NCBI GenBank assembly: GCA_031292335.1
Contig: JARLHH010000237.1
Span: forward strand, 1 to 29,626
Source: Candidatus Limnocylindrales bacterium
GTDB taxonomy: Bacteria; Chloroflexota; Limnocylindria; Limnocylindrales; CSP1-4
Direction: 5' to 3'
Length of the DNA stretch: 29,626 nt
In this document: piece by piece, positions 23,583-29,626 of the stretch
How the letters are laid out: each line of letters opens with the position of its first letter
Numbering within the stretch: the first letter of the stretch is position 1
Notes under the pieces: model-generated
The model's database searches: none
Told to the model about the DNA's origin: nothing
The model's input: only the letters and a program-made list of their open reading frames with translations
Program-made: the position numbers and the translations under genes

Positions 23583-24815
23583 TCAGCGCTCCTTGCCGAG
23601 CACCTCCACGAGGAACGCGGCCGCCGCGACGCCGGCCCGGAAGCGACCGTGGTCGCCGTGCTGGAAGAGGCACAGGTCGAGGACGCGCGACCAGCCATCC
23701 GCGGGAGCCGCGACGGCCACGCGGAGCAGCGTCTGCGTGAGGTCCGAATGGGCGACCAGGGAGATCCCGACCTCCACACGGGCTTCCCGCGCGACCTCGA
23801 CCGCATCCGACTCCACCGGCCAGGCCGCCACGTCGCGGGCCGCTCCCGGCCCATGGGCGATCGCGCGCTCCAGGGCGGGGACGTCGCACAGCAGCGCGCC
23901 GAGCGCCCCGCGCGTGCCCGCCTCGACGACGGCGAAGCGGACGCCGGCCCGGGCCGCGGCCGCCGCGACGAGGTCGGCCCACGACGTCTCACCCTCGGCC
24001 AGGACGTGCCCGGCGAGCGTCTCGCGAACCGCCCCTGCCGCCGTCTCAAGCACCTGGAGGGCCGGCCGCACGACCCGCCCGCCGGCGTCCCGCTCGTCCA
24101 CCGCGGAGATCCGGACGTCGAGCCAATCGGCGCGGGCGTAGGTCGCGACGACCGGATTTGCAGCACGGAGCATGGGCTCCCCGAGGAGCTCCGCGACGCG
24201 CGACTCGCCGATCCCGTAGGTGCGGAGCATCCGGACCAGTCGGCCGTCGCCGAGGCCGCGGTCGCGAAGGCGGGGCATCACCCAGTCGCGCCACATGGGG
24301 CGCATCTCGCGGGGCGGGCCGGGAAGGAGGATCGCGACGCGGCCGTCGGGCCGATCCACCCACCAGCCGGGCGCCGTCCCGTTCGGATTGGGGATCGCGG
24401 TCGCCGACGGGATGAGCCACGCCTGCTTCAGGTTCAACTCCGGGAGTGCCATCCCACGCCGTGCGAAGAGATCCCGCAGCCATGCCTGCTGGTCGGGGTC
24501 GACCTCCGGCACTTCGCCGATGGCGGCCGAGAGGGCCTCCCGCGTCAGGTCATCCGGCGTGGGGCCGAGGCCCCCCGTGGCCACGACGACGTCCACGGTC
24601 GACAGCGCCTCGGCGAACGAGGCGGTGACGAGCACAAGGTCGTCGGGGAGCGCGATGACGCGCCGCACGCTGACACCCTGGAGCGAGAGCGCGCGGGCCA
24701 GCTCGCCGCCATTCGTGTCGCGGGTCTCGCCCGCGGTGAGCTCGCTGCCGACCGCCAGCAGCTCCGCGGTTCGGATCGGCCGGTGCTGGGGTGGCGGTTG
24801 GCGCCTGACGGTCAT
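23583..24815 (-). CDS. CinA-like protein: intact molybdopterin-type N-domain, eroded amidase C-domain
   Basis: A 410-residue protein. Residues ~15-185 form the CinA/MoaB-MogA-like domain: AELLAVGSELTAGETRDTNG, VVATGGLGPTPDDLTREAL, NLKQAWLIPSATAIPNPNGTAPGWW, and LLPGPPREM. This part matches CinA proteins with ADP-ribose-pyrophosphatase-type activity. Residues ~270-410 align by position with the nicotinamide-nucleotide amidase (PncC) domain. The catalytic motif ESCTGG is replaced by EAGTRG, with Ala299 where the nucleophilic Ser should be, so amidase activity is probably lost. The chosen start at 24815 lies just before the conserved first strand. No strong ribosome site is visible and the frame stays open upstream. 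The intergenic region to its right carries the plus-strand SDR promoter. Confidence 0.8.
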   Translation of the reverse strand: MTVRRQPPPQHRPIRTAELLAVGSELTAGETRDTNGGELARALSLQGVSVRRVIALPDDLVLVTASFAEALSTVDVVVATGGLGPTPDDLTREALSAAIGEVPEVDPDQQAWLRDLFARRGMALPELNLKQAWLIPSATAIPNPNGTAPGWWVDRPDGRVAILLPGPPREMRPMWRDWVMPRLRDRGLGDGRLVRMLRTYGIGESRVAELLGEPMLRAANPVVATYARADWLDVRISAVDERDAGGRVVRPALQVLETAAGAVRETLAGHVLAEGETSWADLVAAAAARAGVRFAVVEAGTRGALGALLCDVPALERAIAHGPGAARDVAAWPVESDAVEVAREARVEVGISLVAHSDLTQTLLRVAVAAPADGWSRVLDLCLFQHGDHGRFRAGVAAAAFLVEVLGKER

Positions 24816-24924
24816 CGGCCGAGAGTACGACCTGCGAGCCGTGTCGTCATGGCTCGACCGGGCCGATACGAGCGATGACGTCGGGCAGACGGCCCGCCCA
24901 GGCCGGCCGCGGCGCGCCGCAATC

Positions 24925-24954
24925 TTGACCGCGGAGGCATCGCGGGCGTATTCT
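24925..24954 (+). promoter_or_regulatory. Predicted sigma70-type promoter for the SDR operon
   Basis: TTGACC (24925-24930) and TATTCT (24949-24954) are 18 bases apart, the same spacing and nearly the same hexamers as the promoter at 2459. The operator-like palindrome overlaps the end of the -10. The expected transcript starts near 24961, leaving a leader of about 90 bases before the SDR start. Confidence 0.5.
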
Positions 24955-24965
24955 CGATAATCGAT
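24953..24965. promoter_or_regulatory. Operator-like palindrome, site C
   Basis: CTCGATAATCGAT matches the ATCGATNATCGAT palindrome at 12 of 13 positions and lies over the -10/transcription start of the SDR operon. It is 22.5 kb from sites A and B, which makes chance local duplication unlikely and points to a shared regulator. Confidence 0.55.
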
Positions 24966-25049
24966 GATACCGGGGAGGGGGCCCGGCGAACGTACGGCGA
25001 GACGACGGTCAGGACCGACGAGCGCGTCGGTGACCATGGAGGGAGCGGG

Positions 25050-25838
25050 ATGGGCGACGAGCTGGATGTCTTCCGCCTCGACGGCCGCGTCGCCCTCGTG
25101 GCCGGCGGGGGCGGAGCGATCGGCTCGGCGCTGGCGGCTGCCCTCGGAAGCGTGGGCGCGCGCGTCGCGATCGTGGACCAGACCGACGAGCGGGCGGAGG
25201 CGGCGGCCGCCCCGATCCGCGCGGCCGGCGTCCAGGTCCTGGCCATCGGCGCGGACGTGACCCAGGAGGCCGAGTGCGATCGCGTCGTGGCCGCCACGCT
25301 GGAACGCTTCGGACACCTCGACATCCATGTCAATGCGGTCGGCGGCGGCGCCGGCAAGGTCCTGTTCGACGCGGAGGTCTACCCGCGTGACGCATGGGAC
25401 TGGATCTACGAGCTGAACGTCCGCAGCACGCTCTGTTCAACGCAGGCGTCGGCCCGAGCGATGATCGCCGCCGGTCACGGGGGGCGCATTCTCAGCATCT
25501 CGTCCGTCCGCGCCTCGCTCGGCATCAACGCCGGCTACTCCGCCTACGTTGCCGCGAAGGGCGCCATCAGCTCGCTCACGCGCCAGTGGGCCACCGAATG
25601 GGCCAAGCACGGGATCACCGTCAATGCGATCGCTCCGACGTTCGTCGACACGCCGCAGGTGGCGATGCTGCTCGGGGATCCGGCGTTCAAGGCGGGCATC
25701 GTGGGCCGTATCCCGCTCGGCCGGGTGGGTGGCACGAGCGACCTGACCGGGGCCGCGATCTTCTTCTGCTCGGATGCCTCGTCGTTCGTCACCGGCCAGA
25801 TCCTGGGCATCGACGGCGGCCTCACCGCGACCCAGTAG
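25050..25838 (+). CDS. Short-chain dehydrogenase/reductase (gluconate/sugar-acid type)
   Basis: A 262-residue classical SDR. The cofactor loop is VALVAGGGGAIGSALAAAL, ADVT follows beta-4, the structural NAG-like motif appears as VNAVGGGAG, the catalytic Ser is in ILSISSVRAS, and Tyr166 and Lys170 form YVAAK. The C-terminal GQILGIDGGLTATQ is typical of gluconate 5-dehydrogenase and 2-deoxygluconate 3-dehydrogenase relatives. An Asp after beta-2 (IVDQTD) suggests preference for NAD over NADP. A strong GGAGGGAG lies before the ATG. It is the first gene of the five-gene plus-strand operon controlled by site C. The exact sugar acid is unassigned. Confidence 0.9.
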   Translation: MGDELDVFRLDGRVALVAGGGGAIGSALAAALGSVGARVAIVDQTDERAEAAAAPIRAAGVQVLAIGADVTQEAECDRVVAATLERFGHLDIHVNAVGGGAGKVLFDAEVYPRDAWDWIYELNVRSTLCSTQASARAMIAAGHGGRILSISSVRASLGINAGYSAYVAAKGAISSLTRQWATEWAKHGITVNAIAPTFVDTPQVAMLLGDPAFKAGIVGRIPLGRVGGTSDLTGAAIFFCSDASSFVTGQILGIDGGLTATQ

Positions 25839-25859
25839 CCTGCAGGGAGATCCACATCC

Positions 25860-26765
25860 GTGGACATGGAGCACGTCACCCGGAACGTCTACACCACGAC
25901 GAAGCTGCGGGGCTGCAACCCGAGCTTCGTGGTGACCTCCGACGGCGTGGTTGTCATCGACACGCCGCAGCTCCCGACGAAGGCCGTGGCGATGCGGAAG
26001 CTGGCCGAGTCGCACGGGCCGATCCGCTATCTCATCAACACCGAGCACCACGTCGACCACATCTTCGGCAACTACTACTTCAAGGGCGCCGGAACGGTGG
26101 TCAACCACCGGGGCGTCGACGAGCGGTTCATGGTGGTCTTCCCGGAGCTCGACCCGTTCGCCTACGCCTTCGAAGCGATTCCCACCCCCGCCGGCAAGGG
26201 CACCGACCTGGACGATCCCGAGGGCGTGGCGCTGTGGCCGGACCGGGACGAGTACGAGCGCGACCCCAACAAGGCCACGATCGTCTTCACCGGCGACCTG
26301 ACCCTTCGCGTCGGCGACCACACCTTCAACCTGCTCCACACGCCGGGCCACACGCCGGGCCAGGTCGCCGTCCACGTTCCCGAGGAACGGGTCGTCTTCA
26401 CCGGCGACACCATCTTCTCCGGCTGCCAGACCTGGCTCATGACCTCCAACGTCGACCAGTGGCTCGCCGCCCTCGAGCGCATCCGCGCGCTTGACGTCGA
26501 CTGGATCGTGCCCGGCCACGGACCGGTCGTGCGGAAGTCGTACCTGGACGTCCAGCGCTCCCAGCTCATGGAGTGGGAGACCGCAGTCGCCACGGCGATC
26601 GCGAACGGCTGGTCCCGCGACGAGACCGTCGCCCGGGTGGACTTCCGAGACCGCTTCGGCCCCGTGGACATCGGCCAGGGCTACATGCTGGACTACATCC
26701 AGACCCTGAACGCGGGAACGCTCTACGACAAGCTTGCCGGCGCCGCTGCCGCCGCCGAGCACTGA
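25860..26765 (+). CDS. Metallo-beta-lactamase-fold hydrolase
   Basis: A 301-residue MBL-fold protein. The metal motif is NTEHHVDHIFGN (residues 60-71), so the first His of HxHxDH is Glu62, with H64, D66 and H67 conserved. Later ligands are HTPGHTPGQ, FTGDTIFSG and VPGHGPV. An insertion of about 30 residues (FEAIPTPAGKGTDLDDPEG) separates the metal motif from the next strand. Family members hydrolyse thioesters, lactones, sulfate esters or phosphodiesters. In this operon a sugar lactonase role would follow naturally from the SDR and Gfo/Idh dehydrogenases, but that is inference. The GTG at 25860 is preferred. The ATG two codons later is further from the GGGAG site. Confidence 0.88.
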   Translation: MDMEHVTRNVYTTTKLRGCNPSFVVTSDGVVVIDTPQLPTKAVAMRKLAESHGPIRYLINTEHHVDHIFGNYYFKGAGTVVNHRGVDERFMVVFPELDPFAYAFEAIPTPAGKGTDLDDPEGVALWPDRDEYERDPNKATIVFTGDLTLRVGDHTFNLLHTPGHTPGQVAVHVPEERVVFTGDTIFSGCQTWLMTSNVDQWLAALERIRALDVDWIVPGHGPVVRKSYLDVQRSQLMEWETAVATAIANGWSRDETVARVDFRDRFGPVDIGQGYMLDYIQTLNAGTLYDKLAGAAAAAEH

Positions 26766-26767
26766 CC

Positions 26768-26791
26768 ATGAGCCAGGCAGCCAACCGATGA
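26768..26791 (+). other. 7-codon mini-ORF before the fourth Gfo/Idh gene
   Basis: ATG at 26768, two bases after the MBL stop, encodes MSQAANR and stops with a TGA that overlaps the ATG of the Gfo/Idh gene (ATGA at 26788). The Gfo/Idh start has only a weak ribosome site, so reinitiation after this mini-ORF could matter. The shortness makes chance quite possible. Confidence 0.25.
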
Positions 26792-27975
26792 CCGCTTCGC
26801 CTGCCGGGGTTGGAACGAGGCACGTGCGCGACATCGGAGCCGCGGTCATCGGCAGCGGCTTCATCGGGACGGTCCATATCGAAGCCCTGCGCCGAATCGG
26901 TGTTCGCGTTGTCGGGCTGGTCGAGGCGACGCCTGAGCTTGGCGCCAAGCGCGCCGCGGAGCTCGGCCTGCCACGGGCCTACGCCGGCCTGGCGGAGGCC
27001 CTCGCGGACGACGCGGTCCAGGTCGTCCATGTCACGTCACCGAACGTGCTCCACCATCCCCAGGTCAGGGAGATCCTCGCCGCTGGCCGGCACGTCATCT
27101 GCGAGAAGCCGCTGGCGCTGACGTCCGCGGAATCAGCGGAGCTCGTGAAGCTGGCCGCCGCCAGCGGCCTGGTCAACGCCGTCAACTTCAACATTCGCTT
27201 CTACCCGCTCAACCAGCACGTGGCGGGCCTGGTCCGCGAGGGCGGGCTTGGCGACGTCCGGCTGGTCACCGGGCGCTACTTCCAGGACTGGCTGCTGTAC
27301 GACACGGACTGGAACTGGCGCCTGGAGCGGGACCAGGGCGGCGCCCTGCGAGCCGTCGGCGACATCGGCTCGCACTGGCTTGACCTGGTCACGTTCCTGA
27401 CGGACCACCGGGTCGAGGCGGTCATGGCCGACCTCACGACGTTCATCCCGGTCCGTCGGAAGCCCGCCGGCCCGGTGCGCACCTTCTCCACGGAGCAGGC
27501 CGCAGACACGGTCCCCGTCGAGATCCAGACGGAGGACGTGGCGACGATCCTCCTGCGCCTCGACGGCGGGGCGCGCGGCAGCGTGGCGATCTCCCAGCTC
27601 AGCCCGGGCCGGAAGAACAGCCTCGCCTACCAGATCGACGGCTCCGCCTCCGCCGTGGCGTGGGAATCGGAGCAGCCCGAGCAGCTCTGGATCGGCCACC
27701 GCGACCGGCCCAACGAGCTCCTGCTCCGGAACCCGGCGCTCATGAACGCCGGCGGGCGCGCCGCCGCCCGCCTGCCGGGCGGGCACGTGGAGGGCTTCGC
27801 GGACACGTTCGGCGCCGTCTTCGGCGCGATCTACGCCGACGTCCTGGCCGGGGCTCCGTCCCGGACGCCCGGCTACGCGACCTTCGCCGACGGCCACGAG
27901 GAGATGCTCGTGGGCGACGCCGTGCTGGAGAGCTCGCGAACCGGCCGTTGGGTCGACGTGGCCCGGCCCGGATGA
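26788..27975 (+). CDS. Gfo/Idh/MocA family oxidoreductase, copy 4
   Basis: A 395-residue dehydrogenase with AAVIGSGFIGTVHIEAL (Rossmann loop), VHVTSPNVLHHPQV, CEKPLALT (catalytic Lys), NFNIRFYPL, and GGALRAVGDIGSHWLDLVTF with the substrate-side His. The C-terminal domain is about 40 residues longer than in simple inositol 2-dehydrogenases (segment FIPVRRKPAGP), a feature of the sugar dehydrogenases often found next to xylose-isomerase-like proteins. That is exactly the neighbour here (28019). Such pairs are known to oxidise glycosides to 3-keto forms and then rearrange or cleave them. Applying that here is inference. The ATG at 26788 is chosen because the polar leader is short and the Rossmann strand begins at about residue 16. 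Confidence 0.88.
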   Translation: MTASPAGVGTRHVRDIGAAVIGSGFIGTVHIEALRRIGVRVVGLVEATPELGAKRAAELGLPRAYAGLAEALADDAVQVVHVTSPNVLHHPQVREILAAGRHVICEKPLALTSAESAELVKLAAASGLVNAVNFNIRFYPLNQHVAGLVREGGLGDVRLVTGRYFQDWLLYDTDWNWRLERDQGGALRAVGDIGSHWLDLVTFLTDHRVEAVMADLTTFIPVRRKPAGPVRTFSTEQAADTVPVEIQTEDVATILLRLDGGARGSVAISQLSPGRKNSLAYQIDGSASAVAWESEQPEQLWIGHRDRPNELLLRNPALMNAGGRAAARLPGGHVEGFADTFGAVFGAIYADVLAGAPSRTPGYATFADGHEEMLVGDAVLESSRTGRWVDVARPG

Positions 27976-28022
27976 GCACCGTATCACCCGTCGTGTCGAG
28001 CGTGGAGGTTCAGTTGCGATGA
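27972..28022 (+). other. 16-codon bridging mini-ORF
   Basis: The ATG overlaps the Gfo/Idh stop (ATGA at 27972-27975) and the TGA overlaps the ATG of the isomerase gene (ATGA at 28019-28022). It encodes a 16-residue Ser/Val-rich peptide, and the GGAGG ribosome site of the isomerase lies inside it. Both junctions allow stop/restart coupling. Confidence 0.3.
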
Positions 28023-28933
28023 AGCTCGGCTTCCTGACCGCCCCCTTCCCCCAGGCGCCGCTGTCCGAAGTGGCCGACTGGGCTGCCGGCGCCGGCTTCG
28101 AGGTGCTCGAGATCGCCTGCTGGCCTCAGAGCAGCGGGCCCACCCGACGCTATGCCGGCACGAGCCACATCGACGTGGCGAACCTGTCCGCGCTGCAGGC
28201 GACGGAGCTGGTGGACGAGATCGCGGCGAAAGGCCTCTCGATCTCTGGCCTGGGCTACTACCCGAACCCGCTCCACCCGGACCCCGCTCACCGGGAACAG
28301 GTCATCGGCCACCTGAAGGCCGTGATGGTCGCCGCGAGCCGGATGGGGGTCCCACTGGTCAACACGTTCATGGGCGGCGACGCGGCGAAGACCCCCGACC
28401 AGAACTGGGAGGAGGCGCTCCGCGTCTGGCCCGACATCGTGCGCTTCGCGCAGGACCAGGGCGTCAAGGTCACGCTCGAGAACTGCCCGATGCTCTTCTC
28501 CTACGACGAGTGGCCCGGCGGCCACAACATCGCCACGTCGCCGCGGATGTGGCGCCGGATCCTCGAGCAGTGGGGCGGCACGATCGGCCTCAACTTCGAC
28601 CCGTCGCACCTCGTCCTCCAGACGATCGACACCGGCCGCTTCCTGCGCGAGTTCGGACCGCACGTCCTCCACTTCCAGGCCAAGGACCTCATGATCGACC
28701 GCGACGGGCTCTACGAGCGCGGCAGCTTCTCCAACGGCATCGGCTGGCAGATCCCGCGGATCCCGGGCCTGGGGGAAGTGGACTGGCGTGTCGTCTTCTC
28801 CGAGCTCTACCGGGCGGGCTACGCGGGCGACTGCATCATCGAGCACGAGGATCGTCGGTTCGAGGGAACCGACGAGAAAGTCAAGCAGGGCTTCCTGATC
28901 GCCCGCGACATCCTCCGACCCTACTGCAGGTGA
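28019..28933 (+). CDS. Xylose-isomerase-like TIM-barrel sugar isomerase/epimerase
   Basis: A 304-residue protein of the AP-endonuclease-2/sugar phosphate isomerase family (IolE, IolI and hydroxypyruvate isomerase relatives). Metal and catalytic residues are visible as Glu154 in TLENCPM, Asp194 in NFDPSHL, His in VLHFQAKD, and Glu in IIEHEDRR. The opening KLGFLTAPFP and GFEVLEIACWP strands fit the family. Members isomerise or epimerise keto sugars, dehydrate inosose, or eliminate aglycones from 3-keto glycosides. Position between a Gfo/Idh dehydrogenase and a DeoC-type aldolase suggests the second step of an oxidative sugar pathway. A GGAGG site lies about 11 bases before the ATG. Confidence 0.88.
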   Translation: MKLGFLTAPFPQAPLSEVADWAAGAGFEVLEIACWPQSSGPTRRYAGTSHIDVANLSALQATELVDEIAAKGLSISGLGYYPNPLHPDPAHREQVIGHLKAVMVAASRMGVPLVNTFMGGDAAKTPDQNWEEALRVWPDIVRFAQDQGVKVTLENCPMLFSYDEWPGGHNIATSPRMWRRILEQWGGTIGLNFDPSHLVLQTIDTGRFLREFGPHVLHFQAKDLMIDRDGLYERGSFSNGIGWQIPRIPGLGEVDWRVVFSELYRAGYAGDCIIEHEDRRFEGTDEKVKQGFLIARDILRPYCR

Positions 28934-28947
28934 GACCGCCCTCATGA
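28930..28947 (+). other. 5-codon bridging mini-ORF
   Basis: A GTG overlaps the isomerase stop (GTGA at 28930-28933). The frame reads five codons (initiating GTG, then Arg-Pro-Pro-Ser) and ends in a TGA overlapping the ATG of the aldolase gene (ATGA at 28944-28947). It is very short and may be chance, but it repeats the pattern seen at two upstream junctions. Confidence 0.2.
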
Positions 28948-29626
28948 CGCTCGACATCGCCACCCTCTCCGAACGCGACATCGCGAAGATGATCGACCAT
29001 TCGCTCCTCAGGCCCGAGCTGGACGACGCCTTCGTCGAGGCTGGCTGCGCCCTCGCCGCGAAGTACGACGTGGCATCCGTCTGCTGCCGGCCGGCCGACG
29101 TTGCGCGGGCGGCTACGCTCCTCCTCGGAACCGACGTTCACGTCGGCGGAACGATCGGGTTCCCGCACGGCAACCACGCGACCGAGGTCAAGGTCTTCGA
29201 GGCCAGGCGCGCCCTCGCCGATGGCGCCACGGAGCTGGACATGGTGCTCCAGATCGGCGCGCTCAAGTCGGGACGCGACGCCGACGTCGAGGCGGACATC
29301 CGTGCCGTGGTCGAGGTGGCCCACGCCGCGGGCGCGATCGTCAAGGTGATCTTCGAGAACGCCTACCTGACGGACGACGAGAAGATCAGGGCCTGCCGGT
29401 TGAGCGAGGCGGCGGGAGCCGACTTCGTGAAGACCTCGACCGGCTTCGCGCCCGGCGGTGCCACGCACGACGATCTCCGGCTCATGCGCGCCAACACCTC
29501 GCCGCACATCCAGGTCAAGGCTGCCGGCGGCGTGCGGACGCTCGACGCGCTCCTGGCCGTCCGGGAGCTGGGGGTCTCGCGGATCGGCGCGACGGCGACC
29601 GAGGCGATCATCCTCGACTTCCGCGC
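28944..29626 (+). CDS. deoC: Deoxyribose-phosphate aldolase (DeoC) family protein, 3' end cut by window edge
   Basis: About 227 residues of a class I aldolase are present. Family motifs are IAKMIDHSLLRPEL (first helix), VCCRPADV, GTIGFPHGNHATEVKV, ELDMVLQIGALKSG, the Schiff-base Lys163 in ADFVKTSTGF, and VKAAGGVRTLDALLAV with the second active-site Lys. The protein is complete except for the last few residues, since DeoC is usually 220-250 residues. DeoC proper makes acetaldehyde and glyceraldehyde-3-phosphate from deoxyribose-5-phosphate. No deoxynucleoside genes are nearby, so a relative that cleaves another sugar phosphate in this operon is possible. It starts 11 bases after the isomerase gene. 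Confidence 0.9.
   Translation, partial: MTLDIATLSERDIAKMIDHSLLRPELDDAFVEAGCALAAKYDVASVCCRPADVARAATLLLGTDVHVGGTIGFPHGNHATEVKVFEARRALADGATELDMVLQIGALKSGRDADVEADIRAVVEVAHAAGAIVKVIFENAYLTDDEKIRACRLSEAAGADFVKTSTGFAPGGATHDDLRLMRANTSPHIQVKAAGGVRTLDALLAVRELGVSRIGATATEAIILDFR

Noticed and set aside
15618..28933. Complete inositol catabolic operon
   Set aside because: Gfo/Idh proteins, an IolE/IolI-like barrel and IolA-type dehydrogenase are present, but iolB, iolC, iolD and an inositol transporter are not in the window, so iol symbols were not assigned apart from the mmsA/iolA family name.
1..29626. CRISPR array, insertion sequence, rRNA or intact tRNA
   Set aside because: No regularly spaced repeats, transposase motifs, terminal inverted repeats or conserved RNA gene signatures were seen on either strand.

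Overview
The window is a dense, very GC-rich bacterial stretch. G or C dominates third codon positions, GTG and TTG starts are common, and neighbouring genes overlap by 1-8 bases. It holds about 22 confident protein genes, almost all enzymes of carbohydrate, polyol or amino-sugar catabolism, plus one GntR-type regulator. There is no rRNA, complete tRNA, CRISPR, insertion sequence or transporter. An LLM-class (F420-type) oxidoreductase, a truncated PPDK and the base composition fit a high-GC Chloroflexota or Actinomycetota genome. I lean towards an uncultured Chloroflexota lineage, but this is inference.

Layout. (1) 1-2358, minus strand: a transaldolase followed by a methylmalonate-semialdehyde dehydrogenase (IolA/MmsA type, cut by the window edge). 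(2) 2359-2939: a divergent control region with an ATCGATNATCGAT palindrome, two promoters and a doubtful small ORF. (3) 2940-13290, plus strand: a His-domain 'PEP-utilising' protein without ATP-grasp, a GntR/FCD regulator, an HPr-kinase-fold P-loop protein, a three-subunit molybdenum hydroxylase (FAD, 2Fe-2S and Mo subunits), a zinc alcohol dehydrogenase, and a PPDK-like protein that has ATP-grasp and His domains but no PEP/pyruvate barrel. (4) 13451-20398, plus strand: an FMN/4Fe-4S/FAD oxidoreductase, two Gfo/Idh/MocA oxidoreductases, NagA and a divergent ROK-like kinase. These meet nagB and a third Gfo/Idh gene coming the other way (20440-22381). (5) 22589-24815: an LLM-class oxidoreductase converging on a CinA-like protein with an eroded amidase domain. 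(6) 25050-29626, plus strand: SDR, metallo-beta-lactamase-fold protein, fourth Gfo/Idh, xylose-isomerase-like TIM barrel and a DeoC-type aldolase cut by the window end.

How it may work together (inference). Sugars or polyols would be oxidised by the Gfo/Idh, SDR and ADH enzymes, rearranged by the TIM-barrel isomerase, phosphorylated by the ROK-like kinase and perhaps by the unusual dikinase pair, and cleaved by the aldolase and transaldolase. Methylmalonate-semialdehyde dehydrogenase would feed acyl-CoA to central metabolism. NagA and NagB form an amino-sugar branch. The same operator-like palindrome lies in the divergent control region at 2404-2509 and again before the SDR operon at 24953, with matching promoter architecture. 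This suggests one regulon, perhaps under the GntR protein encoded between them.

The most unusual parts are the split, PEP-domain-less dikinase pair with an HprK-fold protein in between, and a set of very short ORFs that bridge gene junctions by stop/start overlaps.
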